This document shows, in pieces, positions 44,001 to 52,416 of a DNA stretch of 64,000 nt. Position numbers and translations under genes: made by a program. Numbering within the stretch: the first letter of the stretch is position 1; the number at the start of each line of letters is the position of its first letter. The notes beneath the pieces are model-generated. The model saw only the letters and a program-made list of their open reading frames with translations, did no database searches and had not been told where the DNA came from. The DNA comes from Candidatus Eisenbacteria bacterium (GTDB lineage: Bacteria; Eisenbacteria; RBG-16-71-46; CAIMUX01; JAHJDP01), in assembly GCA_018831195.1 (NCBI GenBank), contig JAHJDP010000061.1, positions 1-64,000 of the forward strand. The letters run 5' to 3'.

Positions 44001-45161
44001 GCGGCGCGGCTCTCAAAATTGGAACAGGGTTCATCAGCCAACTCCAAACGCTATATTTTGCTCGGTGATCCCCTCATAACACTGGTTTCTCCACGCTATA
44101 AAATCGATCTCGAATGGATCGCGGCCGGGGACGCCGGACCGGATACCCTGATCCGCGGCGCCGCGGTGAGACTGGCTGGAGCGGTGAGGGATACAGCGGG
44201 TATCCTTTTAGACCAATTCAACGGATCGGTGAGTTTGCGCATCTATGATTCTGAAATCTCCCGCCATCCGAGCCTCTCTGTATATGATGATTACAATCTT
44301 CTCGGTGCGCCGATTTTCCGGGGGGATATGCCGGTATCCGGAGGGGAATTCATTCTAAATTTTATCGTTCCAAAATCTTTGCTTCTCGGCGACAGGGGCT
44401 GGGCAAAAGTTTTCGCCTATGCGCAGAATGGCGATGTCGACGCCGTCGGCTGCCGCTCGGAGATCTGGATCTCCGAAATTGAGGCGGCGCTGACGGATTC
44501 AGAGGGTCCTGAGATTGAATTAAGCTTGTCGTCGTCCGACAGCATCGCCATGCCGGGCGACGAATTTCATATTGCGCTCACAGATTCAAGCGGCATCAAT
44601 ATCACGGAACTGGTCGGCTCCCGTTCGGTCGTGCTCCGTTATAACGATTCGAGCGGGCGGCCCCTTGTGGTTGAGGATTTGGCCCAGCGCATCCATTTCA
44701 ATGGAAATGCGTCGCAGGCGGAAGTCACCACCACCATTCCAGCCTCTCTCCCGTCGGGCAGAACGTATACGGCTGTTCTGCGCGCTTCTGATAATCTCAA
44801 TAATCAATCTGAGGCCAGGCTTACTTTCCGCCTGATATCCGCCGGTGAGGAGCGTCTGACCCTGGGCCGTCTCTTCAATTTCCCCAATCCTTTCGAGGAT
44901 GGGACCGGTTTTTTCTTGGAAGTCGCCCGGGAGGTCAATGTGGAGATTTCTATCTATACGGCCAGAGGGCGACGGATACGGAAAATGGAATGGTGGAATG
45001 AGGACCCGGGGGTGCTGTCCGAAAAGGGACTTTATTGGGATGGGCGTGATGCCGATGGAGACCGTCTTGCCAACGGCATATACTTCTATAGGGTACGGAT
45101 TAATGATCCTCAAACGGGGGAATCGGTGACCCGAACGGAAAAATGTGCGGTTGTTAGATAG
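41016..45161 (+). CDS. porU: PorU-like peptidase C25 (gingipain-type) sortase with FlgD-like C-terminus
   Basis: The start at ATG 41016 begins a signal peptide (KQGRILFLALSAILLLAVK), giving 1381 residues; an in-frame ATG at 40935 is an alternative. After about 600 residues of beta-rich propeptide-like sequence comes the C25 caspase-fold domain, with the catalytic His897 in MNYTGHGSEGQ and Cys931 in NASCSVGKHD. Beta-rich domains follow, and the last 95 residues are FlgD-like (FNFPNPFEDG, IYTARGRRIRKM, GIYFYRVRIND), ending in EKCAVVR. PorU in Bacteroidota cleaves C-terminal signals from type IX cargo and attaches the proteins to a lipid glycan. The porV gene follows directly, as in Bacteroidota. 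The enzyme could alternatively be a secreted gingipain-like protease, but the porV neighbour and architecture favour PorU. Confidence 0.82.
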   Translation: MKRRFKQGRILFLALSAILLLAVKAPQEGFSKEARSIVEARTQILSHGDRYLDIVLQFPQAVIDTVDQEGEDFHRPTLPGWTVSDRLGEPAIPKKTFYVALPPGGGYQIDYSTEREDQLTGINIPEVSNVASLISWRGAGSSEAPVVIGEPYWIRYQRVLPVTVSLWRADGLSRSFHAIRQLRLTVSMEGGDAVSVGRHPVSSVGGAPGVSVLNPIEGRMWLAAPQKGLKSRTSNIFSLTANPWLKMKSAKRGIYRITHDAAAEAGFPVEEVDLSSLRCFAGDQLPMAQDLNVEVDSLPVAMKECAILVEDGGVIGVWEENDAVLFLANGPDGWYQDRGAENRGMEHYARHPLSSYGAYWLTWGGLFEGEPARMEMIEGDPAGAAAGETAGARLHLERNTFYEPRQRDPDATWEKFWYQQALSSVNNFEFEIYFNAPGAVEGAAARVRARYWGANYRDTNTLPDHVLVARLNDVLVDSVSWEAYDRKDIDRTVTGLKARQNRWHYYPPYLNDPSDPTRSDKSNLAWIDVDYLQALEAVDDSLEFFGPTEIGVHAFRLTGFSSSASPAIFNATDPWNPYQISGSLESSGGGLMITFADTSSGSTAPHYVALDLQDSATPMALETVNRQGDWIREMEGPVDAIIITYRGFVSAAEDLADYHRQHFPDRDDAVVVVKTTDEIFDEFSAGTMDVAAMRNFLEYAYVHWVDPANETRRPLYVTFLGDAYYDPRDYLREGGVLRVPIYLDYYDSAYEFDIYNPQYSSDDWFVLFDGPSDNGLDMITGRLPVRDLTQANALVQKAISYEQDAPLDWWKTRIGLLADDRCQGVESDNLGFAHLRQTEQIADSILPQCFHPDRIYLYEYGWPYDGGECRFPTKPEATEDLLSLIADGILVMNYTGHGSEGQLADERLLETSLVSALDNDDRPFLFVNASCSVGKHDIPGYGLGESLVLRSTGGAIAMFAASSVASSGSNAQLNRALFNHMYPDKCISAVRPVGEAARLSKLEQGSSANSKRYILLGDPLITLVSPRYKIDLEWIAAGDAGPDTLIRGAAVRLAGAVRDTAGILLDQFNGSVSLRIYDSEISRHPSLSVYDDYNLLGAPIFRGDMPVSGGEFILNFIVPKSLLLGDRGWAKVFAYAQNGDVDAVGCRSEIWISEIEAALTDSEGPEIELSLSSSDSIAMPGDEFHIALTDSSGINITELVGSRSVVLRYNDSSGRPLVVEDLAQRIHFNGNASQAEVTTTIPASLPSGRTYTAVLRASDNLNNQSEARLTFRLISAGEERLTLGRLFNFPNPFEDGTGFFLEVAREVNVEISIYTARGRRIRKMEWWNEDPGVLSEKGLYWDGRDADGDRLANGIYFYRVRINDPQTGESVTRTEKCAVVR

Positions 45162-45377
45162 AATGGGAGATAGATAGGGAAAGTATGGACCTGGATGCGG
45201 TCGATAGTGTTATGGAGGCGTGGGATGCTTGAGGACCCAGGCCGAATCCGCTAGATTCAGTGGCCGAGGCGGAAAATAAAAAATCGGCCGGATATCGATA
45301 GGGGGGTTTGATGTCGCGACCTGTGGCATCGTGAGAATCGCCGCGGTCCCTGTTGCGAAGAGTGGAGGTCGTTCAAT

Positions 45378-46358
45378 ATGAGAATGGTGAAATTGTGTCT
45401 CGTCTTGTTTCTTGGTTTGGTTCTCAGCGCGGCAATGGGGTGGCTGGAACCAGCACAAGGACAGGGAACCGCCGCAGCGGCCTCCTTGTTAATTACACCG
45501 GGCGCCCGGGCGGATGCGATGGGGAGAGCCCATTCCGCCGTTGTAAATGATGCCACGGCGAATTGGTGGAACCCAGCGGCCCTGGGAATGATGGAAGATC
45601 GGATCTTCAGCCTCATGCATACCCAGCTGGTGCCCGATTTGGCCGATGATGTCTACTACGAATATCTCGGTTATGCGCAGCACCTCAAAGGGTGGGGCGG
45701 CATCGGTTTTAATATTATTTTCCTGAGCTACGGTACATCCCCAGAGGTTGATGATTTTGGAAATCCAGGAGATGATTTTTATTCTTTTGAAGTGTCTCCC
45801 GGAGTGTCGGCCGGCATTCGTCTTGTTAAAGATCTCTATGGCGGGGTGAGCTTGAAATTTGTGCATGTCGATCTCGCGCCCGAGGGGGCCGGCGGTATTG
45901 AAGGAGAAGGCAAGGGGAATACCTTTGCCGCCGATCTGGGCCTACTCTACAGGCCGACCAACACACCGGTGAGCCTCTCGGCTGTTGTGCAAAATCTTGG
46001 ACCCAATATTGTTTTTCTCTCCAGTGACGACTCACAGCCGATCGGCCGAAACCTAAGGCTGGGATTGGGTCTTTATCTTATGGAAACAGAAGATATGGGA
46101 GTCTTGGCGTCATTCGACTTTAACAAATCGCTTGTCTATAGTAATGAGAAGCCGATTTATAATTGGGGTGCTGAATGGGCCTACCGCAACGTTCTCGCGT
46201 TGCGCGCCGGGTATATTCATGACAAGCAGGGTGAGATTATCGATCCGACCTTCGGATTCGGTCTGGCTTACCACAAATTCACTTTTGAATATGCCAGTGT
46301 TCCGCAAGCTGAAGGGCTGGACAGAGTCAGCAAGTTTTCCATCAATTACCGCTTCTAG
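45378..46358 (+). CDS. porV: PorV/PorQ family outer-membrane protein
   Basis: The 326-residue protein has GGAGG nine bases before its ATG and a signal peptide (CLVLFLGLVLSAAMGWLEPAQGQG). The start of the mature part, SLLITPGARADAMGRAHSAVVNDATANWWNPAAL, is the FadL-like PorV signature, with an N-terminal plug and a predicted 14-strand barrel of alternating residues ending in FSINYRF. In Bacteroidota PorV binds PorU and delivers cargo from the SprA translocon to it. It lies 216 bases after porU. The pair is unusual outside Bacteroidota. Confidence 0.88.
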   Translation: MRMVKLCLVLFLGLVLSAAMGWLEPAQGQGTAAAASLLITPGARADAMGRAHSAVVNDATANWWNPAALGMMEDRIFSLMHTQLVPDLADDVYYEYLGYAQHLKGWGGIGFNIIFLSYGTSPEVDDFGNPGDDFYSFEVSPGVSAGIRLVKDLYGGVSLKFVHVDLAPEGAGGIEGEGKGNTFAADLGLLYRPTNTPVSLSAVVQNLGPNIVFLSSDDSQPIGRNLRLGLGLYLMETEDMGVLASFDFNKSLVYSNEKPIYNWGAEWAYRNVLALRAGYIHDKQGEIIDPTFGFGLAYHKFTFEYASVPQAEGLDRVSKFSINYRF

Positions 46359-46414
46359 GTTCTTCGGCACGGGGAGGAATTGGAGGGAGCGGAGATTGAT
46401 TTTGGAGGAGCGCG

Positions 46415-49400
46415 TTGCGATTATTTCGAGCTTTTGGTGTCCTATTAGGGATTCTTTGCTTCATTCTTCCCCAGTCTATTCAATCGGGTCATAAGCCGAG
46501 GGGTGCCCCCATTCGGGCACTCCAGACGACATTCGGCGGATCCATTCCCCAAAACCCGCAGATGTTGCTTCCTGAACAGGGGAAAGCTCTTTTTGACAGA
46601 ATGAGGGAGTTTCCCGGCCTTCTTAAAAGTTCAGCGGGTGAAGATCCCTACGGTTATTTTAGCCGGGATCATTCCGTCAGGGATAAGCTTGAGGAGATCC
46701 GGAGGGGCGATTGGAAGGCTCTAAATCGGCGGATATCCAATCCGGATAAGAGAATTGAAATCGATACGGTTAATGTCGTCGCTTTGCGGATAGATTTTTT
46801 AAAGGATTCAGCCGGGAACGAATCGACCACAGCCGACGGCGGGTTTGATCTACGATCCGCAGCAGAGGCGAAAGTACCCGTCGATCCACCGCCGCATAAC
46901 AAGTCCTTCTTTGAATCTCATCTTGAAGCCCTGCGACGTTACTACTGGGCCCAATCCGGTCACAGTTTATGGATTGAATATGATGTCTTTCCAGCCGAAG
47001 AGGATTCAGCTTATCACCTTGATGATACGATAAATTACGGCCCCTGGGTCGTCAGCATCGATAATCCGGACCTTCTGACATTGGCGGAACGCTTCATCAA
47101 GGACGCGCTGGTCACAGCGGATACAACCGATGCCGATATCGATTTCAGCAAATACGACAGTTTCCTTCTTTTTCATGCGGGGCCGGATTTTCAGGGCGAC
47201 ATCAATTATGATACTTCCTATGATATTCCTTCATTCAATCTCTTCACCACGGAACCGATTGCTCTGGAAGACTCCACGGTCTTCGTTGACTTGATTATGG
47301 TGGTGCCCGAGACGGTATCACAGGATCGATTTATGGGCGCGCTCAACGGGGTCGTGACGCATGAGTTCGGCCATCAGTTGGGATTTCACGATTTATACAA
47401 TATTTGGACATTCCTGCCGGAAGTTGGAATGTTCAGTTTGATGGATTCCGGTGACAATACCTATGGTGTGCTGCCCGATCCCTATCAAAACAATGAACTT
47501 GTTTTTGTCCGGGGCGCGATCCCCTCGAGTGTGGATCCCTGGCATAAATATCTCTTTTTCCAGGGTGACGCCGAGGGCCCCGGGGTGAGCTTCCGGGAGC
47601 TTGAAAGTCCGGGCGAGGAATCCCTCGATGCGGTTTTGGCATCGAATGAGATACTCCTGTTACCACTGAATTTGGAGGAATGGTATTTCATTGAGAATCG
47701 ACCCTATGACCTGAATGGGGATGGCGCTGTGATCCTCCGCGCTGACTCGTTGACGGGGGTCATTCTTGGTCCCGATAGAGCTGAAGATTCGCCGGAAGAT
47801 ACCCTTGGTGCGCTTGAATATGATTATCTGCTGCCCGGCGGCGGCCTGCTGATTTGGCATATCGACTGGCAGGCGATCAACGACAATCTCAGATATCTTT
47901 ACGGCGGGATCAATATCTTTCACGATCACCGCGGAGTTCAGGTTGTAGAGGCTGATGGTATCCCGGACCTTGGCGATCTATACAGCCCCGAGTGGACGGG
48001 TGGTCCTTATGACTACTGGTATAAGGGAGGTTTTCACCTCTTTGGACCTGACACGGAACCCTCGACCGAGAGCAGCCACGGCACGCCGACCTTTATATCC
48101 ATGGACATTCTCGATCCGGCCGGCGTCACGATGCGCTTTCAATGGGAAAACGGCTGGACTCGTCCGCGGTGGCCCAAGGGCGTCGGCGGCTCATTGGGTT
48201 GGGGCGCTCTCGTCGCCCTTGATCTGGATCAGGATGGCGGCCCCCTGGATATCTTGGCCGGTGGGGATGGTCTTTTTGCCCTTACGGCCGACGGATTCAA
48301 TCTGGCACGCGTTATGGGTGCTGATGGCATCGGCCGCTGGGCCCTATCCGAAGGGCCTTTGTCCGGCGCTCTCGCCTGGAATCCCGATTTTGTTTGGCCT
48401 GACGGTGCCCGAGGGCTGCTGGCCTCAAACAGCCTCGGGGGACAACTGCATCTGTGGGATCTCGCTGAGAAGAGCCCGCGCTTCGTCTGGCCGGATTCTT
48501 TTGTTGCAGCTCAGGAACCTCATATGATCACCGGCTCGCCCGTGATTCTCGACTCGATCGTTGTCGTCGGTGGGGAAGATGGTCGAATCAGAGGTTTTTG
48601 TCCGGGTCTTGAGCAGGCTCTCCTGTGGCGGCTTGAACCAGGGGGAGGGCCGATTACCGCTTTGGGCGCGGGGGATCTGGATGAAGATGGAAGCACCGAA
48701 ATCTATTGGACAACAGAGAATGGACAAATCGGTGTCGCGCACGGATCACAAAACGCCTCCTTCGAGATTGCGGAGGGCTGGCCGGTTACGCCCGATCGCG
48801 AGAGAGGAATGGTTGATCTGATCGGTGCGGTGGCCCGTCCCGAGTATGGAGGGAAGGGTGATCCCGGGGGGCTTTGGGCCCTCGATTCGCGCGGCCGGCT
48901 CTACCGGTGGCCGATTGGGGCCGATGGCTCGAGGGTTGGGGAAGCGGGGGTCATTGATTTTGGTGAACCCCCCGCAGGATACCTGGCCATGGGTGATCTT
49001 GATGGCGATCAACAATTGGAACTCGTCATCCCCCTTGCTTCTGGAACGATCGCTGTTCGCGCTCTCGATGGAAGCCCTGAGAGCCATTTCCCACGCCAGA
49101 TCTGGTCCGCGGATGATGATATTCCCGGTCCTCTGCATGCCCCACCCTTGATTTTACCGCCGGCCGGTGACGATATCGGGCTGATTTTCCAACCCAGACC
49201 GCGGGGCGAACTCTCCGCCATCGGCGCTGATGGCCGGCAGGCGTGGGGATGGCCCCAAACACTGGGGTATGAAGTCACGGGCGCCCTGTGGGTTGGTGAC
49301 CTGGAGGGCGACGGAGATTTAGAGGTCGTCGTGGGAGATACAAGGGGCTGGATTACCCTCCTCGATGTCCCCCGAACGATCCCGGACAGCAGGAAGGGGG

Positions 49401-49768
49401 ACTGGTGTACCCCGGGAGGGAACGCCATGAGAACGCGCTTCGTCGATGATTCGCGCATCCCCATTCCGGAGGCCGCCGGCGATGACCTGGTGAGTGGACC
49501 CGCCAAAATCTACCCGAATCCGGTCAGGAGCGGACAAGCCACCCTTGATATCCCCCTGACACAACCGGCCCACATTAAACTCGAAGCGCTTGATGCGGAG
49601 GGACGCAAGGTGGAGTCCTGGGAATGGACGGCAGCGGGCGCTCCCGACGGGGAACGTCTTCCCTTCGATGTGACGAATCTTGCGCCGGGGTTCTACCTCT
49701 GTCGCATTCAGGTTGAAGGAGCGTCGGGGTCGTATTCCACGCTGAAGAAGTTGGCTGTGGTCCGTTGA
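46415..49768 (+). CDS. Secreted M6 (immune inhibitor A-type) metalloprotease with FG-GAP-like repeats and C-terminal sorting-type domain
   Basis: The 1117-residue protein starts at TTG 46415, four bases after GGAGGAG, and has a signal peptide (FGVLLGILCFILPQSIQSG). The zinc site is His316-Glu-Phe-Gly-His320 in the extended motif HExxHxxGxxD (HEFGHQLGFHD). Repeats in the second half read GDLDEDGSTEIYW, GDLDGDQQLELVIPL and GDLEGDGDLEVVVGD, as in FG-GAP-type calcium-binding beta-propellers. The last 80 residues are FlgD/type IX-like (KIYPNPVRSGQ, GFYLCRIQ) and end in KKLAVVR. It is a likely cargo of the PorU-PorV system encoded just upstream. Confidence 0.87.
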   Translation: MRLFRAFGVLLGILCFILPQSIQSGHKPRGAPIRALQTTFGGSIPQNPQMLLPEQGKALFDRMREFPGLLKSSAGEDPYGYFSRDHSVRDKLEEIRRGDWKALNRRISNPDKRIEIDTVNVVALRIDFLKDSAGNESTTADGGFDLRSAAEAKVPVDPPPHNKSFFESHLEALRRYYWAQSGHSLWIEYDVFPAEEDSAYHLDDTINYGPWVVSIDNPDLLTLAERFIKDALVTADTTDADIDFSKYDSFLLFHAGPDFQGDINYDTSYDIPSFNLFTTEPIALEDSTVFVDLIMVVPETVSQDRFMGALNGVVTHEFGHQLGFHDLYNIWTFLPEVGMFSLMDSGDNTYGVLPDPYQNNELVFVRGAIPSSVDPWHKYLFFQGDAEGPGVSFRELESPGEESLDAVLASNEILLLPLNLEEWYFIENRPYDLNGDGAVILRADSLTGVILGPDRAEDSPEDTLGALEYDYLLPGGGLLIWHIDWQAINDNLRYLYGGINIFHDHRGVQVVEADGIPDLGDLYSPEWTGGPYDYWYKGGFHLFGPDTEPSTESSHGTPTFISMDILDPAGVTMRFQWENGWTRPRWPKGVGGSLGWGALVALDLDQDGGPLDILAGGDGLFALTADGFNLARVMGADGIGRWALSEGPLSGALAWNPDFVWPDGARGLLASNSLGGQLHLWDLAEKSPRFVWPDSFVAAQEPHMITGSPVILDSIVVVGGEDGRIRGFCPGLEQALLWRLEPGGGPITALGAGDLDEDGSTEIYWTTENGQIGVAHGSQNASFEIAEGWPVTPDRERGMVDLIGAVARPEYGGKGDPGGLWALDSRGRLYRWPIGADGSRVGEAGVIDFGEPPAGYLAMGDLDGDQQLELVIPLASGTIAVRALDGSPESHFPRQIWSADDDIPGPLHAPPLILPPAGDDIGLIFQPRPRGELSAIGADGRQAWGWPQTLGYEVTGALWVGDLEGDGDLEVVVGDTRGWITLLDVPRTIPDSRKGDWCTPGGNAMRTRFVDDSRIPIPEAAGDDLVSGPAKIYPNPVRSGQATLDIPLTQPAHIKLEALDAEGRKVESWEWTAAGAPDGERLPFDVTNLAPGFYLCRIQVEGASGSYSTLKKLAVVR

Positions 49769-49804
49769 TATGAGTCCGCGGGCGGCTGAGAGAGGTATTG
49801 TCTC

Positions 49805-50623
49805 ATGAGGGAGCGATTGCAGAAGAGGGGGGCCGTAGGCGGATGTTCCTCATCCTCGCTCGTCGCTCTCATGCTCTTTTGCGCCCTCCTGCTTTCACCT
49901 ACGGCGTCGATAGCGGCTGAAGGCGCGGAGCAAAGCATCTGGATCCCTACAGGTCTTTATACCAGCCGCATGCTTGACCCATCGCCGCCGCTGGAGCTGA
50001 TGATGGGGAATGATGCAAAAGGTCTCGTTTCCGGGGATGAAGAACTTCAAGAACCCTCGCCGGCGCTGGCCGTTGCCCTGTCTGCTGTTATGCCGGGAGC
50101 CGGACAACTCTACTCGGGAAACAGAAGAGGGTTGATCTATTTCGCTGTTGAAGTGGCGGCGCTGATCGCGCACTTCTCCTACAGATCGGATGGGCATCGA
50201 AAGGAAGACCAGTTCAAAGACTTCGCCGATGCGCAATGGGATACGCTGCGGTACCGGGAGGGCTCGGGTATCGAGGGGTGTTCCTGGTCGGAGGAGTCGG
50301 ATTCGACCATCGTAGACCTCATGCAGAACCATAGGAACCGTTACTACGAACAGGTTGCGAGAGAGGAATATGCCTGCGGCTGGCGAGAGCCTTGGCAGCG
50401 TGATGACTATCGAGAATTGAGAGATGTCTCCAATTCTCTTCTCGGGAAAGCCAATACAGCCATGACAATCATCTTTCTCAATCACATTGTCAGCGCTGTG
50501 GATGCCTTTCGCATAGCGCGGTCGATGCGGATGGAGGTTGCGCCGCAAACGGAATTGCGAATGGATGTTGAAGGCGATTATCGAAGGCCGCGGGCCGTAT
50601 TCCGACTGGTTAGACATCTCTAG
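49805..50623 (+). CDS. Membrane protein with MPGAGQLYSG motif (DUF5683-like)
   Basis: The 272-residue protein has an N-terminal signal anchor (LVALMLFCALLLSPTASIA). The core reads ALSAVMPGAGQLYSGNRRGLIYF, followed by helices and a charged, Tyr-rich middle. MPGAGQLY resembles the DUF5683 signature of small outer-membrane-associated proteins in FCB bacteria. The C-terminal 60 residues contain a helix (AMTIIFLNHIVSAVDAFRIARS). It shares its layout with the next gene (GWGQKM, MIGVGIVNRLLSAIDAARSF), so the two are paralogous. The function is unknown; position suggests a role in the secretion locus. Confidence 0.65.
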   Translation: MRERLQKRGAVGGCSSSSLVALMLFCALLLSPTASIAAEGAEQSIWIPTGLYTSRMLDPSPPLELMMGNDAKGLVSGDEELQEPSPALAVALSAVMPGAGQLYSGNRRGLIYFAVEVAALIAHFSYRSDGHRKEDQFKDFADAQWDTLRYREGSGIEGCSWSEESDSTIVDLMQNHRNRYYEQVAREEYACGWREPWQRDDYRELRDVSNSLLGKANTAMTIIFLNHIVSAVDAFRIARSMRMEVAPQTELRMDVEGDYRRPRAVFRLVRHL

Positions 50624-50632
50624 GAGAGTTAT

Positions 50633-51394
50633 ATGAACCGCCGTATTTTAACAATATTAATGTTTCTGGCGATCTGTGGCGCTCCGGTGCTTTCCGCCTT
50701 GGCGCAAGCCTCCCCCTTTGAGAATGCTGATTTATCCCCGGCTCTCATCTTCAACTCACAGAGCGCCGGAAGCGCACCTTATCATGAAACCTCCCGAATG
50801 AAGGTTATCGCCGCCTCGATGGCGATACCGGGCTGGGGACAAAAGATGACGGGTCACAGCGGCAGGGCGGAGGCTTTTCTGGGCGCTGAAATTGGAATCT
50901 GGACCGCGTTTACCGTTTTTCAGGTACAAGGACACTTGCGGCGGAACAGCTATATCGATTATGCCGAGGTCATGGCCGGCGTTCAAAATGGTGATAACGC
51001 TTCAGAGGAGTATTATCGAAATGTCGGCCGCTATATGAGCACGGAAGATTATATGCAGGATGTCCAACGTGATGCGCGCGCCCGGTACCTCGACGACTTG
51101 GAGGCGCGGCGGGCCTATGTCGAAAACCATTCCATCCCCACCGACCGGAGATGGGAGTGGGAAAACCAAAGTGATCGCCATCGATACCGGGACAAACGTT
51201 CCGCAAGTATGAGCGCGTATCAGCGACGCACCTATATGATCGGGGTGGGTATCGTCAACCGCCTGCTCAGCGCCATAGATGCCGCACGTTCATTCCAGGC
51301 GCCTGGATCGAATCGGGGCCTTACGTTTCATTTGCAGCCGGATCCAGATAACCGGGGGCCGCTTCAATTCTGTGTGTCGATCCCCATTCCCTAG
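50633..51394 (+). CDS. Paralogous membrane protein with PGWGQKMTG motif (DUF5683-like)
   Basis: The 253-residue protein starts nine bases after its paralogue, with GGAGAG upstream. Signal peptide: ILTILMFLAICGAPVLSALA. The core ASMAIPGWGQKMTGHSGRAEAF mirrors the MPGAGQLYSG core of the preceding gene. The middle is polar, Arg/Tyr/Glu-rich and probably helical (YMSTEDYMQDVQRDARARYLDDLE), and a C-terminal helix closes it. Probably exported or membrane-anchored. Function unknown. Confidence 0.65.
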   Translation: MNRRILTILMFLAICGAPVLSALAQASPFENADLSPALIFNSQSAGSAPYHETSRMKVIAASMAIPGWGQKMTGHSGRAEAFLGAEIGIWTAFTVFQVQGHLRRNSYIDYAEVMAGVQNGDNASEEYYRNVGRYMSTEDYMQDVQRDARARYLDDLEARRAYVENHSIPTDRRWEWENQSDRHRYRDKRSASMSAYQRRTYMIGVGIVNRLLSAIDAARSFQAPGSNRGLTFHLQPDPDNRGPLQFCVSIPIP

Positions 51395-51424
51395 AGAGGT
51401 CTGCTTAGGGTCAGGGAAGATGAT

Positions 51425-52408
51425 TTGGTGTCTCTTATGATCTTTCGTCCGGTCCGATGGGCTTTCGTTGCGTTACGGATAATCATTCTATTTGCTCTAT
51501 GCTGTCTCCCTTCTGTATCCATCGCTGAAGAACAAATCGTTTCCGAGGTGGTACAATCTCTTCCTCTTCCCAACAGACTCCTTCTGCCGATTTCCCCGAC
51601 GTTGGATCCCCTTGGACGGGTGTTGATTATCGATGGCTCCAATGGGGCCATTTGGGTCATTGACCCGGAAAAGAGTCAGCCGTCGCAAACATTTCTTGCG
51701 TCCGGACAGGCCTCTCCTGTTCTGGAAAACCCGACAAAAATCTTTGCTGATTGGGGCCTGCATGTATATACATTAGATCCATCGCTCCAACGAATCTCCG
51801 TCTTTGATCTACAAGGACGGTTTGAAACATCATTTGATTTGGAAGCCGCTTTGACCGAGGCGGCGCACTCATCAGATGTGGAGTTCACAGATCTGGTAGT
51901 TGATAAAACAGGTTCTCTCGCTGTACTGGACCGTCTGGAGGGCCGGGTATTTATATTCGATCCAAATGGAAAACTGAACAGGGTACTCGGTGAAGACTTT
52001 ACGGGAGATGAACGGCTTATCGCGCCCACAAACCTGGAAATCGATCCGGTGGGAAATCTTTATGTGGCCGACCCACCCTCCGGACGTGTTTTGCAGATTG
52101 GCCGGCAAGGCAGCTTGCTGCGTATTTGGAAATTGCGTGATGAGGAACATCCACAATCCCGCCCTACCGAGCTTGCCTATTCAAGCGGCGTTCTTTGGGT
52201 TGCCGATCCTGGTGAGAGAAGGATGCTGGCGCTCTTCCCGGGAAAGGTGGATTCAGAGTCCCGTCAATTAAAGATGTTGCGGTTCGAGTGGCTGGACCGC
52301 ACCTCTCTGGAATTGGCCGGTATTGCGGATGGCCGTCTTTTAGTTCTGGATTCCCGGGGGCGACGGCTTCATCTCATTTCCGACCCATATTCTCAGACCG
52401 GCCGGTAG
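51425..52408 (+). CDS. Secreted six-bladed beta-propeller (NHL-like) protein
   Basis: The 327-residue protein can start at TTG 51425, GTG 51428 or ATG 51437; a weak GGGAAG site favours one of the first two. The signal peptide is FVALRIIILFALCCLPSVSIAEE. Repeats of about 45 residues follow the NHL pattern: PLGRVLIIDGSNGAIWVID, KTGSLAVLDRLEGRVFIFD, PVGNLYVADPPSGRVLQIG, SSGVLWVADPGERRMLALF. NHL propellers bind proteins or glycans; no catalytic motif is seen. The next gene, for the large outer-membrane protein, starts 9 bases after its stop, so it may be part of one complex. Confidence 0.75.
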   Translation: MVSLMIFRPVRWAFVALRIIILFALCCLPSVSIAEEQIVSEVVQSLPLPNRLLLPISPTLDPLGRVLIIDGSNGAIWVIDPEKSQPSQTFLASGQASPVLENPTKIFADWGLHVYTLDPSLQRISVFDLQGRFETSFDLEAALTEAAHSSDVEFTDLVVDKTGSLAVLDRLEGRVFIFDPNGKLNRVLGEDFTGDERLIAPTNLEIDPVGNLYVADPPSGRVLQIGRQGSLLRIWKLRDEEHPQSRPTELAYSSGVLWVADPGERRMLALFPGKVDSESRQLKMLRFEWLDRTSLELAGIADGRLLVLDSRGRRLHLISDPYSQTGR

Positions 52409-52416
52409 GGGGGCGG

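Noticed and set aside
45240-45270. Possible hairpin (GGCCGAATC with GATTCAGTGGCC) between porU and porV
   Set aside because: The stem is interrupted and no T run follows; it is not a convincing terminator, and porU-porV may be co-transcribed.
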